Below are positions 1 to 8,625 of a DNA stretch of 64,000 nt, piece after piece. Both the position numbers and the translations under genes were made by a program. Source of the stretch: Niveispirillum sp943371025 (GTDB lineage: Bacteria; Pseudomonadota; Alphaproteobacteria; Azospirillales; Azospirillaceae). The stretch is from assembly GCA_943371025.1 (NCBI GenBank), contig CALRTC020000004.1, forward strand, positions 62,001 to 126,000. Reading direction: 5' to 3'. Every line of letters begins with the position of its first letter. Within the stretch, counting starts at the first letter, position 1. The notes below the pieces were generated by a model. It saw only the letters and a list, made by a program, of their open reading frames with translations. It ran no database searches and was not told where the DNA came from.

Positions 1-16
1 GATCGAGCAGGTCTGA
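1..16 (+). CDS. 3' end of an upstream gene (partial)
   Basis: The first bases read Ile-Glu-Gln-Val-stop in one frame (TGA at 14-16). This is compatible with the C-terminus of a gene entering from the left. In many alphaproteobacteria a methylmalonyl-CoA epimerase gene precedes DUF1467, so that is a possible identity, but four codons cannot prove it. Confidence 0.25.
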
Positions 17-30
17 CGGCTTATACCAGC

Positions 31-120
31 GGCGGGAAATCTTGACCGGGGGTCAATCTTTCCCGCCCCTCAATCGCCGGCGCCTACAGCCGTAGGCTTG
101 GCTACGCCGCACGAGCGGCG
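31..120 (+). repeat. Multi-hairpin dispersed repeat, copy R1
   Basis: Order: imperfect 17-bp hairpin (31-67), spacer CCTCAATCGCCGGCG, hairpin B GCCTAC/GTAGGC with 4-nt loop (82-97), linker TTGGCTA, hairpin C CGCCGC/GCGGCG with loop ACGA (105-120). Spacer, linker and loop positions match copies near 15.5, 30.7 and 41.6 kb, while stem bases differ in compensating pairs. It ends 25 bp before the DUF1467 start codon, so it would be in that gene's leader. Confidence 0.7.
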
Positions 121-145
121 TTGGGCACTGGATTGGAGGAACGCC

Positions 146-391
146 ATGGGTTGGGCTACCTGGGCTGCGATTTATTTCACTGTCTGGTGGACGGTGCTGT
201 TCATGGTGCTGCCCTTCGGTGTGAAACGGGACGAGGCGCCGGAGCAGGGGCACCAGCCCGGCGCCCCGGCACGCCCCCTGCTGATGCAGAAATTCCTGTG
301 GACGACAATGCTGTCGGCCGTCCTGGTTCTGATCGGCTGGGCCAGTGCGCATTTCCAGTGGATCGATTGGGCCGGGCTGCTCCGCGACTAG
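146..391 (+). CDS. DUF1467 family small membrane protein
   Basis: An 81-residue protein with two hydrophobic helices (about residues 5-25 and 55-72) separated by a short polar loop, ending WIDWAGLLRD. The length, the N-terminal aromatic-rich TM helix (WATWAAIYFTVWWTVLF) and the LPFGV motif just after it fit the DUF1467 family of alphaproteobacterial inner-membrane proteins of unknown function. The start at 146 is chosen because GGAGGA lies 5 bp upstream. An in-frame ATG at 98 would add 16 residues that fall inside the hairpin repeat. The next gene follows after 42 bp on the same strand. Confidence 0.8.
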   Translation: MGWATWAAIYFTVWWTVLFMVLPFGVKRDEAPEQGHQPGAPARPLLMQKFLWTTMLSAVLVLIGWASAHFQWIDWAGLLRD

Positions 392-433
392 GTCACGCCC
401 TATATCCTGAACGACAGGCAGAAACGGACCATC

Positions 434-1612
434 ATGCCCGACGCCCAGGATCACAGCGCCTTGCAGATCGACCTTGTCGATCGGATTGCCGATATTCCCG
501 CCGCGGATTGGGATGAATGCCTGGTCGGCACAGCTGGCGGGACCGACAATCCATTCCTGCGGCATGTTTTCCTGAATGCCTTGGAAATCAGTGGATCGGT
601 GGGTGGTGACACGGGGTGGGAGCCCAAGCATCTGCGGGCCCGCGATGCCCAGGGGCGGCTGCTGGCCGTCATGCCGCTGTATCTGAAGTCGCATTCCTAC
701 GGCGAATATGTCTTTGACCAGCGTTGGGCCGACGCGTTCGAACGGGCGGGCGGGCAATATTATCCCAAGTTGCAGGCCTGCGTGCCCTTCACGCCCGTGA
801 CGGGCCCGCGCCTGCTGTGCCGGGCGGATGCGCCGGCCGGTGTGGCGGACGCCATGATCGGCATGCTGCGGCGGCTGGCCGATGCCAATGACCTGTCGGG
901 TGTCCATGTCACATTTCCCGACCAGGCCACCCATGACCGGTTGGTGGCGGCCGGCTGGCTGTCGCGCATCGGCACCCAATATCACTGGGAAAACCGGGGA
1001 TACCGGCATTTCGACGATTTCCTGGCCGCCTTCAGCAGCCGCAAGCGCAAGGCTGTGCGCAAGGAGCGGCAGGTGGTGGCCGACAGTGGGGTGGAACTGC
1101 TCACCCTGACCGGGGCCGATCTGAAGGAGGAGCACTGGGCCGCCTTCGACCGGCTCTACCGCGCCACCTCCGACCGCAAATGGGGCTTTCCCTATCTGAC
1201 GAAGGATTTCTTTTTCCGCCTGGGGGAGGGGATGGCCGATCAGGTGGTGCTGGTTCTGGCGCGTGATGGGACGCGTTGGGTTGGCGGCGCCCTGAACCTG
1301 CTGGGTGAAACCACGCTCTATGGCCGCAACTGGGGTGGGGCCGGGGATTATCCCTTCCTGCATTTCGAGGCCTGTTACTACCGCGCCATCGATTTCGCTA
1401 TCGAACGCGGCCTGACGCGGGTGGAAGCCGGCGCCCAGGGCGAACATAAGATCCAGCGCGGCTATCTTCCGGTGAAGACCTGGTCGGCCCATTACCTGGC
1501 CCATCCCGGCTTGCATCGTGCCGTTGCCGACGTTCTGGAGCGGGAGCGTTCCGCCATGGAGGCACAGATTGCCGAACTGAGCCTGGAATGCCCTTATCGA
1601 CAGGGGGATTAG
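434..1612 (+). CDS. GNAT-like N-acyltransferase (COG3146/DUF482 family)
   Basis: A 392-residue cytosolic protein. The order of conserved stretches is typical of the COG3146 'predicted N-acyltransferase' family, related to peptidoglycan-bridge-forming (FemAB-like) acetyltransferases: NPFLRH near residue 37, LPLYLKSHSYGEYVFD-type segment near 75-90, FSSRKRKAVRKER near 200, and a GAQGEHKIQRGYLPV segment near 330. The substrate is unknown; family members are usually annotated only by fold. It starts 42 bp after the DUF1467 gene and could be co-transcribed. No unusual features are visible. Confidence 0.82.
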   Translation: MPDAQDHSALQIDLVDRIADIPAADWDECLVGTAGGTDNPFLRHVFLNALEISGSVGGDTGWEPKHLRARDAQGRLLAVMPLYLKSHSYGEYVFDQRWADAFERAGGQYYPKLQACVPFTPVTGPRLLCRADAPAGVADAMIGMLRRLADANDLSGVHVTFPDQATHDRLVAAGWLSRIGTQYHWENRGYRHFDDFLAAFSSRKRKAVRKERQVVADSGVELLTLTGADLKEEHWAAFDRLYRATSDRKWGFPYLTKDFFFRLGEGMADQVVLVLARDGTRWVGGALNLLGETTLYGRNWGGAGDYPFLHFEACYYRAIDFAIERGLTRVEAGAQGEHKIQRGYLPVKTWSAHYLAHPGLHRAVADVLERERSAMEAQIAELSLECPYRQGD

Positions 1613-1657
1613 GGTCCATCTGCTTTTTTCGGAAGCACCTTATGGACTCTCAGCTTT

Positions 1658-1687
1658 CGGCAGAACCGACCGGTGACGGTTTTGCCG
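1658..1687. terminator. Intergenic stem-loop after the acyltransferase gene
   Basis: An 11-bp stem CGGCAGAACCG / CGGTTTTGCCG with one G-U pair and an 8-nt loop, 46 bp past the stop at 1612. There is no clean T-tract, so it may be only a 3'-end structure. Confidence 0.4.
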
Positions 1688-1794
1688 GGTGGGTCCCTGC
1701 GGGGCCGGGAATTTTCGTCCCGCACCGGGGTTCAGCAACCCGGCAGCTTTTGCCTTTCACGAAAAATATCAATAAAATCAACGTAGACGGACGT

Positions 1795-1810
1795 TGGCAC
1801 ACCCCTTGCT
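1795..1810 (+). promoter_or_regulatory. Sigma-54 (RpoN) promoter, -24/-12
   Basis: TGGCACACCCCTTGCT matches the consensus TGGCACRNNNNTTGCW at every defined position, with exact GG-GC spacing. It lies 63 bp before the TPR/methyltransferase start codon, leaving a leader of about 50 nt. An inverted repeat CAACGT-N6-ACGTTG overlaps the -24 element. Expression should require an RpoN activator; no upstream activator site was identified. Confidence 0.85.
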
Positions 1811-1873
1811 TTTAGGACTGCGAACCGAATTGGCCCGGATGGGCCCAGAACCGCAGCACCAAGGAGCCACCCC

Positions 1874-3496
1874 ATGTCGTTCGTCCAGGATTGCGTCAGC
1901 ATCTCCCGTCAGCACCTGATGGCCGGTTACCTGGCCGAAGCCGAAATGAGCTGCCGGACGGCATTGCAGGTCGAGCCGGCGCATTCGGAGGCCACGCACC
2001 TGCTGGGGATCATCGCCCTTCAGTCCAACCGTGCGGCAGAAGCCAACGAGCTGTTCGCCAAGGCCATCGAACTGGACGACCAGCGCGCCGAATACCATAA
2101 CAGCCGCGGCGTCCTGCTCTATGGCTGCCGCCGCTTCGAAGAGGCCGAGGCCGAGTTCGCCAAGGCCGTCGATCTGGATCCCGGCAATGGCGTCTCGCAC
2201 AATAATCTGGGCAACGCCCTGCGCGCCCAGGGCCGTCTGGCCGAGGCCGAGCGCTGCTTCCGCGCCGCTGTGGCCCAGCGCCCGGCCTATGCCGAAGCGC
2301 ACAACAACCTGGGCAACACGCTGCGTGAGCTGGGCAATCTGGCCGAAGCGGAATTCTGCTTCCGCCACTCCCTGGGCCTGATGCCCAAGAACCTGGACGC
2401 TGCCTATAACCTGGCAGCCCTGCTGCTCTATACCGAGCGTCTGGACGAAGCCGGCCGCCTGTTCGCCAATGTCCTGGCCGGCGACCCCAGCCGGGCGGAG
2501 GCAGCCATCGGTCTGGCCCAGGTGTTCCAGGGTCAGAACCGCATTGAAGACGCCGTCGCCCTGCTGACCGGGGTTCACAACCGCATGCCCGACAATGCCG
2601 CCGTCCTGTTCGCCCTGCAGCTGCTGCGCTCCACGCAGATCCCGGCTTGGCACATCCCCATGATCAATGATCATGAGCGCAACGATGCTTATGAGGCGGC
2701 GGTCGAAAACGCGGTGAAGGAAGGCGACATCGTTCTGGAAATCGGTACGGGTTCCGCCCTGGTCGCCATGATGGCCGCCCGCGCCGGTGCCGACCATGTC
2801 TATACCTGCGAGATGCACAAGCCGCTGGTCGAAGTGGCCCGCGAGACGGTGGAACTGAACGGCTACAGCGACAAGGTCACCGTTATCGGCAAGAAGTCCA
2901 CCGATCTGGTGATGGGGCAGGACATGCCGGAAAAGGCCGATGTCTTCGTGTCGGAACTGATCAATGTCGGCATGCTGGCGCCTGATATGCTGACCATCCT
3001 GCAGCATGCGCGCCAGAACCTGCTGAAGCCCGGTGCCAAGATCATCCCGGCCGCGGCCACCGTCTACTGCGCCCTGATCCAAGCCGACGACATGCGCCGC
3101 ATCAGCCCGGTGCGCAATATCAACGGCTTCAACATGTCGAAGTTCGACCAGTTCCGCACGCCGGGCTATGCCACCATCGATCTGGCCGCCGAACCGCACC
3201 AGATCATGTCCGACACGACGGAAGCCTGGTTCTTCGACTTCTACAAAAACATGGCCGACAGCGACGCCAAGACCCTGACCGTCACCGCCACGGAAACGGG
3301 CGTGGCCCACGGCGTGGCCTTCTGGTTCCACCTGCATATGGACGACCAGGTCACCTATGACAGCAAGTCGTCCACCCGCACCAACCACTGGAAGCAGGCC
3401 GTCTACTTCTTCGACCAGGATATCGAGGTGCAGAAGGGCAAGCCGGTGATGATCGGCACGGGTTACGACCGCACCCAGATCCACTTCTATATCTGA
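1874..3496 (+). CDS. TPR-domain protein with PRMT-like methyltransferase domain
   Basis: 540 residues. Residues about 5-245 are about six TPR units (repeated A..LG..L...G...EAE..F..A). Residues about 255-540 resemble protein arginine methyltransferases of the PRMT7/PRMT9 kind: a pre-motif NDHERNDAY (265-273), SAM motif I LEIGTGSALVAMM (288-300), acidic YTCEMH (310-315), SELINVGML in place of the double-E loop (360-368), and a C-terminal TNHWKQ matching the THW loop (503-508). The first double-E glutamate is E361. The second, nine residues later in PRMTs, is Pro370 followed by Asp371. Start supported by AAGGAG 8 bp upstream. Controlled by a perfect sigma-54 promoter. Substrate unknown; activity is uncertain because of the altered loop. 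Confidence 0.8.
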   Translation: MSFVQDCVSISRQHLMAGYLAEAEMSCRTALQVEPAHSEATHLLGIIALQSNRAAEANELFAKAIELDDQRAEYHNSRGVLLYGCRRFEEAEAEFAKAVDLDPGNGVSHNNLGNALRAQGRLAEAERCFRAAVAQRPAYAEAHNNLGNTLRELGNLAEAEFCFRHSLGLMPKNLDAAYNLAALLLYTERLDEAGRLFANVLAGDPSRAEAAIGLAQVFQGQNRIEDAVALLTGVHNRMPDNAAVLFALQLLRSTQIPAWHIPMINDHERNDAYEAAVENAVKEGDIVLEIGTGSALVAMMAARAGADHVYTCEMHKPLVEVARETVELNGYSDKVTVIGKKSTDLVMGQDMPEKADVFVSELINVGMLAPDMLTILQHARQNLLKPGAKIIPAAATVYCALIQADDMRRISPVRNINGFNMSKFDQFRTPGYATIDLAAEPHQIMSDTTEAWFFDFYKNMADSDAKTLTVTATETGVAHGVAFWFHLHMDDQVTYDSKSSTRTNHWKQAVYFFDQDIEVQKGKPVMIGTGYDRTQIHFYI

Positions 3497-3575
3497 TCGG
3501 GTCTTACGGAACGCGACGCGGATACAGGCTTGATTTCTTGCCGGACCTCACGCCGTATCTGTTTCGCCAATGCGA

Positions 3576-3600
3576 GGGCGGTGCCAAAAGGGCGCCGCCC
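3576..3600. terminator. GC-rich stem-loop between methyltransferase and thioesterase genes
   Basis: GGGCGGTGCC / GGCGCCGCCC with a 5-nt loop, followed by TTCGTCTGTT. Probably a weak terminator for the preceding gene, or a leader structure 22 bp before the thioesterase ATG. Confidence 0.4.
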
Positions 3601-3622
3601 TTCGTCTGTTCCGGGACCCTAA

Positions 3623-4162
3623 ATGAACCTGATTTTCCGCCTGGCTATTGTTTTCTTCTCCGCCCTTCTGTCCCGCCGCCGGTTGGGGCCGCTGGATACA
3701 TCGATCCTGTCCATGCGGGTCTGGCTGAACGATATCGACACCAACCTGCACATGAACAATGGCCGCTATTTCACCGTGGCCGACCTGGGGCGGCTGGATC
3801 TGATGATCCGCAGCGGCATGCTGGGCATGGTGCTGAAACGCAAATGGGCGCCGGCCCTGGGCGGGGCGACCGTGCGCTTCCGCCGCGAATTGAAGCCGTT
3901 CCAGCCCTATCGCCTGAAAACCCGCGTCCTGTGCTGGGAGGGGCGCTGGATCTATCTGGAACATGTGTTCGAAGCGATGGATGGGCAGATGGCCGCCGTC
4001 ATCGTCGTAAAGGGTGTGTTCCTGGAACGCGGCCGGTCGGTCGATACATCAGAGATGATGCACCATATGGGCATCGACCTGCCCAGCCCGCCCATGCCCC
4101 CGGACATCCGCGCCTGGCAGGAGGCGCAGCAGGCGATCAGCGACCGGGCGAAGGAAGGGTGA
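3623..4162 (+). CDS. Acyl-CoA thioesterase-like hotdog protein (THEM6-like)
   Basis: 179 residues. It opens with a short hydrophobic N-terminus (about residues 1-17) that may anchor it. Next come the hotdog signature D-x-N-L-H-M-N-N-G-R-Y (about residues 38-49) and a core that aligns with thioesterase-like/THEM6 proteins of about 160-200 residues. The Asp-x-Asn and NNGRY elements correspond to the usual hotdog thioesterase active-site region. It probably hydrolyses an acyl-CoA or acyl-ACP; the substrate is not predictable. The preceding gene is 126 bp away with a stem-loop between. Confidence 0.75.
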   Translation: MNLIFRLAIVFFSALLSRRRLGPLDTSILSMRVWLNDIDTNLHMNNGRYFTVADLGRLDLMIRSGMLGMVLKRKWAPALGGATVRFRRELKPFQPYRLKTRVLCWEGRWIYLEHVFEAMDGQMAAVIVVKGVFLERGRSVDTSEMMHHMGIDLPSPPMPPDIRAWQEAQQAISDRAKEG

Positions 4163-4337
4163 GGGCGGCTAGCGTGCTAACGCTGAATGTTTGATGCGAG
4201 GCCATATACTACGCACCACCAGTGCTTTGCTCGGCGTTGAAAGCAGATAATAAGCGATGTTATGAATGACATGGTTACTGTAAATGCTTAAAATAATCCC
4301 CTTAAGGGGCGCATCACCTGCTCTCGGGAGGGGCGTT

Positions 4338-5159
4338 ATGGCAAGCTATCTGTACTCAGAATTTGGTAGGTGTATTCAATGGGAGGGCGGAATTTTTGAG
4401 AAATCAGGTGGTTCTGGGAATTATTTTTTGTCCCATGAAGCGAGAATTAGAAATAGATGTTTGGATTTGTATAAATTTGTTTCGCCTGGCGATGAAAAGT
4501 ACTTTTCCATTGGTTCTATTCAATTTAGGAAATTAAGCTACTATAGAAATCTTGAAAAGAAATGGATAGGAGACCCAATGGAAGGGCGGGTCAACGTCTT
4601 TATTGATCGAATGGAATCTGCGAAATTAGAGCCTAATGATCCAAGTGGTATGCATGTTATCGGGCGAAGTGTAGGCAGGCTGTCTGGTTTGATCGCGGTG
4701 CCGACTGGGGTATCGTCCAATGCTATTATTCAAAACGTCGGCTTTGATTTACGCTGTAAAGATGTGTTTATATGGTGCGCATCTCTTGGTCCATTGTCTT
4801 TGTTGCGTGAGACTTGGGCGAAATATTCGGATGCTGGTTACGATAACGCTACCCCTCTGGGCATTAATGATATTAAAGATTTATTTAATTATTTGGTTGA
4901 AGATGGATCAATTGAAATTGATGGAAGTGCTAAAAAATTTAAGGATATTTTTCAGTACGTTCATATGGGGATTGTTCAATATAAAGAAAGATCTGGTCTC
5001 TATGGGGTAGTGGATTTGAACTCTGCTTCCCCTTTTATAAAGGAGAAGGAATTTTCTTGGCAAAGAGAATTCAGAATTATCCTTACACCATATCGAGATG
5101 ACCTTCCTCACACTCTGAAAATAGAAATAGGAAGAAATAAATTATTCAGGGTATACTGA
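4338..5159 (+). CDS. AT-rich orphan protein of unknown function
   Basis: 273 residues from the ATG at 4338, which has GGGAGGGG just upstream; an ATG at 4284 would add 18 residues. No family recognised with certainty. The order of elements (LYKFVSPGDEKYFSIGSIQFRK, then a GDPMEGR motif, then VFIWCASL, then QREFRIIL near the end) recalls small cytosolic DUF2971-like proteins, but I would not assign it. Codon use and base composition are clearly richer in A/T than both neighbours, so it was probably acquired by transfer as a single gene. It is followed by a strong bidirectional terminator. No signal peptide or membrane segment is visible. Confidence 0.65.
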   Translation: MASYLYSEFGRCIQWEGGIFEKSGGSGNYFLSHEARIRNRCLDLYKFVSPGDEKYFSIGSIQFRKLSYYRNLEKKWIGDPMEGRVNVFIDRMESAKLEPNDPSGMHVIGRSVGRLSGLIAVPTGVSSNAIIQNVGFDLRCKDVFIWCASLGPLSLLRETWAKYSDAGYDNATPLGINDIKDLFNYLVEDGSIEIDGSAKKFKDIFQYVHMGIVQYKERSGLYGVVDLNSASPFIKEKEFSWQREFRIILTPYRDDLPHTLKIEIGRNKLFRVY

Positions 5160-5177
5160 TGTCGTTTGAATAGCCCG

Positions 5178-5203
5178 AAAAGGGAGGCCGAAGCCCCCCT
5201 TTT
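5178..5203. terminator. Bidirectional rho-independent terminator
   Basis: AAAAGGGAGGC - CGAA - GCCCCCCTTTT: 10 of 11 pairs, with A and T runs on either side. It sits between convergent genes and can serve both. Confidence 0.8.
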
Positions 5204-5219
5204 CCGCGCCCAATCGACC

Positions 5220-7352
5220 TCACCGGTCGATCAGCTTCTGCGTCAGATAGACGACCTGCATCGCCGTCATTTCCGCCCGCTGCTTCAGGTTGGCCGCCGC
5301 CGCGTGGCCGCCTTCCATGTTTTCATAATAGATGACCTTGTGGCCCTGGCTTTCCAGCCTGGCCACGAACTTGCGGGCATGGCCCGGATGCACGCGGTCA
5401 TCCTTGGTCGAGGTATAGACGAAGGCTTCCGGGTACTTTGCGTCCTTACGGACATTCTGATAGGGGCTGAATTTGGCGATCCAGGCGCGTTCGTCGGCCT
5501 TTTCCGGGTCGCCATATTCGGCCATCCAGGAGGCACCCGCCAGCATGGTGTGATAGCGCATCATGTCCAGCAACGGCACGGCCACGATGACGGCGCCGAA
5601 CAGGTCCGGCCGCTGGGTCATGGTGACACCGGTCAGCAGACCGCCATTCGACCCGCCCTGGATGCCCAGGCGGGCCGGCTTGGTCACCTTGGTCTTGATC
5701 AGGTCCTCGGCCACCGCCTGGAAATCATCATAGGCGCGCTGGCGGTTGCCCTTCAGCGCCGCCTGATGCCAGGCCGGGCCATATTCGCCGCCACCGCGGA
5801 TATTGGCGACGACATAGGTGCCGCCCTGTTGCAGCCAAGCCTTGCCCATGACCGACATATAGGACGGCGTCTGCGAAATCTCGAACCCGCCATAGCCATA
5901 AAGCAGGGTCGGATTCTCGCCATCCGCCTTCTGATCCTTCCTACGGACGATGTAATAGGGGACCTTGGTGCCGTCCTTGGACGTGGCGAAACGCTGTTCG
6001 GCCGTAAACGGGCTGGCATCGAACCGGGCGGGCAGGGATTTGATGGCCTCGGGCTTGCCGCCATTGGTCATCACGAACAGCGTGTCGGGCTGCAGGAAGT
6101 TGGTGTAGTTCACCAGCACATCCGTGCTGTGCCCGTCCGTCGACACGATGTTGACGCTGCCATTGGCCGGCATGTCCACATCGGCCGTGGTCCAGCCCTT
6201 GGCCCCCTTGCGCGCCGCCACAAACCGCCCGGCGACATTGTCCAGCAGGTCGATATAGATGGCGTCCTTGGCGATGCCCACGCCCTGGATGGCGGTTGTC
6301 GGGGCCTGGGCCAGAATGACATCGACGCTGCTGATGCTGCCGCTGGCGGCTTGGGCCATGGGTACGGCAACCAGATCCCCGCGCTTCAGCGACTTGCCGG
6401 CCACCGACCAGTCATCACGCAGCCAGACGATCAGGTCGCCATTCATCACGCCCTTCAGATCAACCGTCTGTGGCAGGGCCAGCTTCTTCGGCTTGCCATC
6501 GGCGCCCAACTGGTACCATTCCTCGGTGAAGAAGTCGGGACCACGCTGCAACAGGATGGTGCTGCCTTCCGGCCGGTGGATGCCCCAGGGGCGCGCCCAG
6601 ACGTCCTTTTCGCCCACTTCCATGACGATGGGGGCCTGTGACAGGTCGGTGCCGCGCTTCCACAGGCGCACCTGACGGGCATAGCCGCTGTCGGTCATGG
6701 TGCCGGGGCCGTAATTGGTGGCGACCAGCAGCGTATCCTTGTCCAGCCAATCGACCGTCTGCTTGGATTCCGGCGTCTGGAACCCGTCCTTCACGAAGCT
6801 TTTCGTGGCGACGTCGAATTCGCGCACGGTGACGGCATCCTTGCCGCCGTCCGACAGGCTGACCAGACAGCGGCCGGCATCGGCGCCAAAGCAATTATGG
6901 CCCTTATAGACCCAGTTCTTGCCTTCATCCTTGGACAGTTGGTCGATATCCAGGATGGTTTCCCAGGCCGTATCCTTGGACTTGTAGCTGTCCAGGGTGG
7001 CGCGGCGCCAGACGCCGCGGACATTGGTCTGGTCCTGCCAGAAATTATCGACCTTGCCGCCCTCCAGGCTGCCATAGGCGATACGGTCCTTGGCGGTCAG
7101 CACGCGCTCGGCCTCGGCGCGGATCGGTTCGAACCGGGGATCGTTCTTCAGCCGGGCGAAGGTCGCCTCATTATGCTGCTTGCCCCAATCCAAGGCCTTC
7201 TGGCCTTCCACTTCCTCCAGCCAGACGAACGGGTCCTGCTTGGCCTGTTCGTCGGCAAACGGGGTGGTCGAGGGTGTTTCCGCTGCCAGGGCAGGGGTGG
7301 AGCTAAGTGCGATCAAGGCCGCCGCCGTCATCAAAGCGTTGCGCACAGACAT
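5220..7352 (-). CDS. Prolyl oligopeptidase family serine peptidase (S9A)
   Basis: 710 residues with an N-terminal signal peptide (AALIALSSTPALA, cleavage near residue 23-24), so probably periplasmic. The beta-propeller region spans about 30-450 and the alpha/beta-hydrolase domain about 455-710. The catalytic triad is visible: Ser568 in GGSNGG, Asp651/652 in DDRVHPGH, His683 in GGHAAA. The GGFEIS and NIRGGGEYG segments are typical of S9A. It cleaves short peptides after proline; size is normal for the family. It converges with the AT-rich orphan gene across a shared terminator, and anmK lies 163 bp upstream on the same strand. Confidence 0.93.
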   Translation of the reverse strand: MSVRNALMTAAALIALSSTPALAAETPSTTPFADEQAKQDPFVWLEEVEGQKALDWGKQHNEATFARLKNDPRFEPIRAEAERVLTAKDRIAYGSLEGGKVDNFWQDQTNVRGVWRRATLDSYKSKDTAWETILDIDQLSKDEGKNWVYKGHNCFGADAGRCLVSLSDGGKDAVTVREFDVATKSFVKDGFQTPESKQTVDWLDKDTLLVATNYGPGTMTDSGYARQVRLWKRGTDLSQAPIVMEVGEKDVWARPWGIHRPEGSTILLQRGPDFFTEEWYQLGADGKPKKLALPQTVDLKGVMNGDLIVWLRDDWSVAGKSLKRGDLVAVPMAQAASGSISSVDVILAQAPTTAIQGVGIAKDAIYIDLLDNVAGRFVAARKGAKGWTTADVDMPANGSVNIVSTDGHSTDVLVNYTNFLQPDTLFVMTNGGKPEAIKSLPARFDASPFTAEQRFATSKDGTKVPYYIVRRKDQKADGENPTLLYGYGGFEISQTPSYMSVMGKAWLQQGGTYVVANIRGGGEYGPAWHQAALKGNRQRAYDDFQAVAEDLIKTKVTKPARLGIQGGSNGGLLTGVTMTQRPDLFGAVIVAVPLLDMMRYHTMLAGASWMAEYGDPEKADERAWIAKFSPYQNVRKDAKYPEAFVYTSTKDDRVHPGHARKFVARLESQGHKVIYYENMEGGHAAAANLKQRAEMTAMQVVYLTQKLIDR

Positions 7353-7515
7353 GGTCCGCTATGTCCCGTTGTTCATGCCCGCTGGCCGTCCGGTGCCACC
7401 GGTTCTTGACCTATCTGGGTATCATTGACGCGACAGGGTCGTAAGCGGCTGATACAAACCTGAAACAATTCAGACGTCCGTTGCGGGCTGTACGCGCGGA
7501 CCGGTCGATGCCGCC

Positions 7516-8598
7516 TCACGGCCGCGGGTGAAATTTCCCGCCCGTCAGGGGTTCCGGCACCCCCGTCGTGCCCGGCAGGGACAAGGGCAGGCCCAGCCGG
7601 GAGCGCACGGCCAGATAGGCGAAGGCCTCGGCCTCCAGCGCGTCGCCATTCCAGCCCAGCCCGTCGACGGAGGAGACGGGGGCGCCTTCCAGCCGGTCGG
7701 CCAGCATCCACATCAGGGTTTCGTTCCGCCGTCCGCCGCCGCAGATCAACCAGCGTCGGGGACGGGCGGGCAAATGGTTCAGGGCGCGGATGATGCTTTC
7801 CGCCGTAAACGCCGTCAGGGTGGCGGCGGCATCCTCCGTCGACAGGTTGTTCAGCGCCGCGCGTGACCAGGCGTCACGGTCCAGCGATTTGGGTGGCGGG
7901 GCCGCGAAATAATCATGGTTCAGCAGCCGGCCCAGCAAGACCTCGTCCACGGTGCCGCTGCCGGCGATGCGCCCGCCATCATCATAGGGCTCGCCCGTGC
8001 GGGCCAGGATCAGATCGTCGATCAGGGCGTTGCCGGGACCGGTATCGAAGGCAACCACATCCAGTGGCCCCTCGCCCAGCCAAGTGATATTGGCGACCCC
8101 GCCAATATTCAGGATGGCCAGCGGTCGATCCAGATCACCGGCCAGCGCCTGGTGATAAAGCGGGACCAGGGGGGCGCCCTGACCGCCGGCCTGCACATCG
8201 GCCGTGCGGAAATCATGCACGACGTCGATGCCGGTGGCCGTCGCCAGCCGGGCTCCGTCACCGATCTGCCAGGTGTGGCGGCGATCCGGTGCGTGCAGAA
8301 TGGTGTGGCCGTGGAAACCGATCAGGTCCACCTGATGGGCCGCGACCTCCTGTACGCGCAGCAGGCTTTCGACGGCCTCGGCATGCAGGTCGGTCAATTC
8401 CGCCTCCACCCCCGCCACATCACCGACACCGCCCAGCACGGCCCGCAGCCGGTCACGGAAGGCGCGGCGATAGGGGGTGAAGATGAAGCCTACCGGCTCC
8501 ACCCAGCCATGCCCGTCGGTCCGCACCAGGGCGGCGTCGATACCGTCCATCGACGTGCCGCTCATCAGGCCAATGGTCAGGAAACGCTGCAATGCCAT
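7516..8598 (-). CDS. anmK: Anhydro-N-acetylmuramic acid kinase
   Basis: 360 residues from the ATG at 8598 (MALQRFLTIGLMSGTSMDG); E. coli AnmK has about 369. It phosphorylates and opens 1,6-anhydroMurNAc to MurNAc-6-phosphate in peptidoglycan recycling in the cytosol. The family landmarks GLMSGTSMDGID, LNIGGVANITWLG, DTGPGNALIDDL and ICGGGRRN are all present. The frame stays open 54 codons upstream, but that stretch reads through the hairpin repeat and lacks coding character, so the later start is preferred. It is divergent from tyrS, the usual arrangement in many alphaproteobacteria. Confidence 0.93.
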   Translation of the reverse strand: MALQRFLTIGLMSGTSMDGIDAALVRTDGHGWVEPVGFIFTPYRRAFRDRLRAVLGGVGDVAGVEAELTDLHAEAVESLLRVQEVAAHQVDLIGFHGHTILHAPDRRHTWQIGDGARLATATGIDVVHDFRTADVQAGGQGAPLVPLYHQALAGDLDRPLAILNIGGVANITWLGEGPLDVVAFDTGPGNALIDDLILARTGEPYDDGGRIAGSGTVDEVLLGRLLNHDYFAAPPPKSLDRDAWSRAALNNLSTEDAAATLTAFTAESIIRALNHLPARPRRWLICGGGRRNETLMWMLADRLEGAPVSSVDGLGWNGDALEAEAFAYLAVRSRLGLPLSLPGTTGVPEPLTGGKFHPRP

Positions 8599-8625
8599 CA
8601 CGCACCCGTGTTCTTGATACCCGGT

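Noticed and set aside
1778..3484. Long minus-strand frame opposite the TPR/methyltransferase gene
   Set aside because: It mirrors the GC-rich codon pattern of the plus-strand gene and has no recognisable family; the plus strand has clear TPR and PRMT motifs, a ribosome site and a promoter.
5166..6641. Plus-strand frame opposite the prolyl oligopeptidase
   Set aside because: His/Gly/Gln-rich composition typical of an antisense shadow; the minus strand holds the catalytic motifs.
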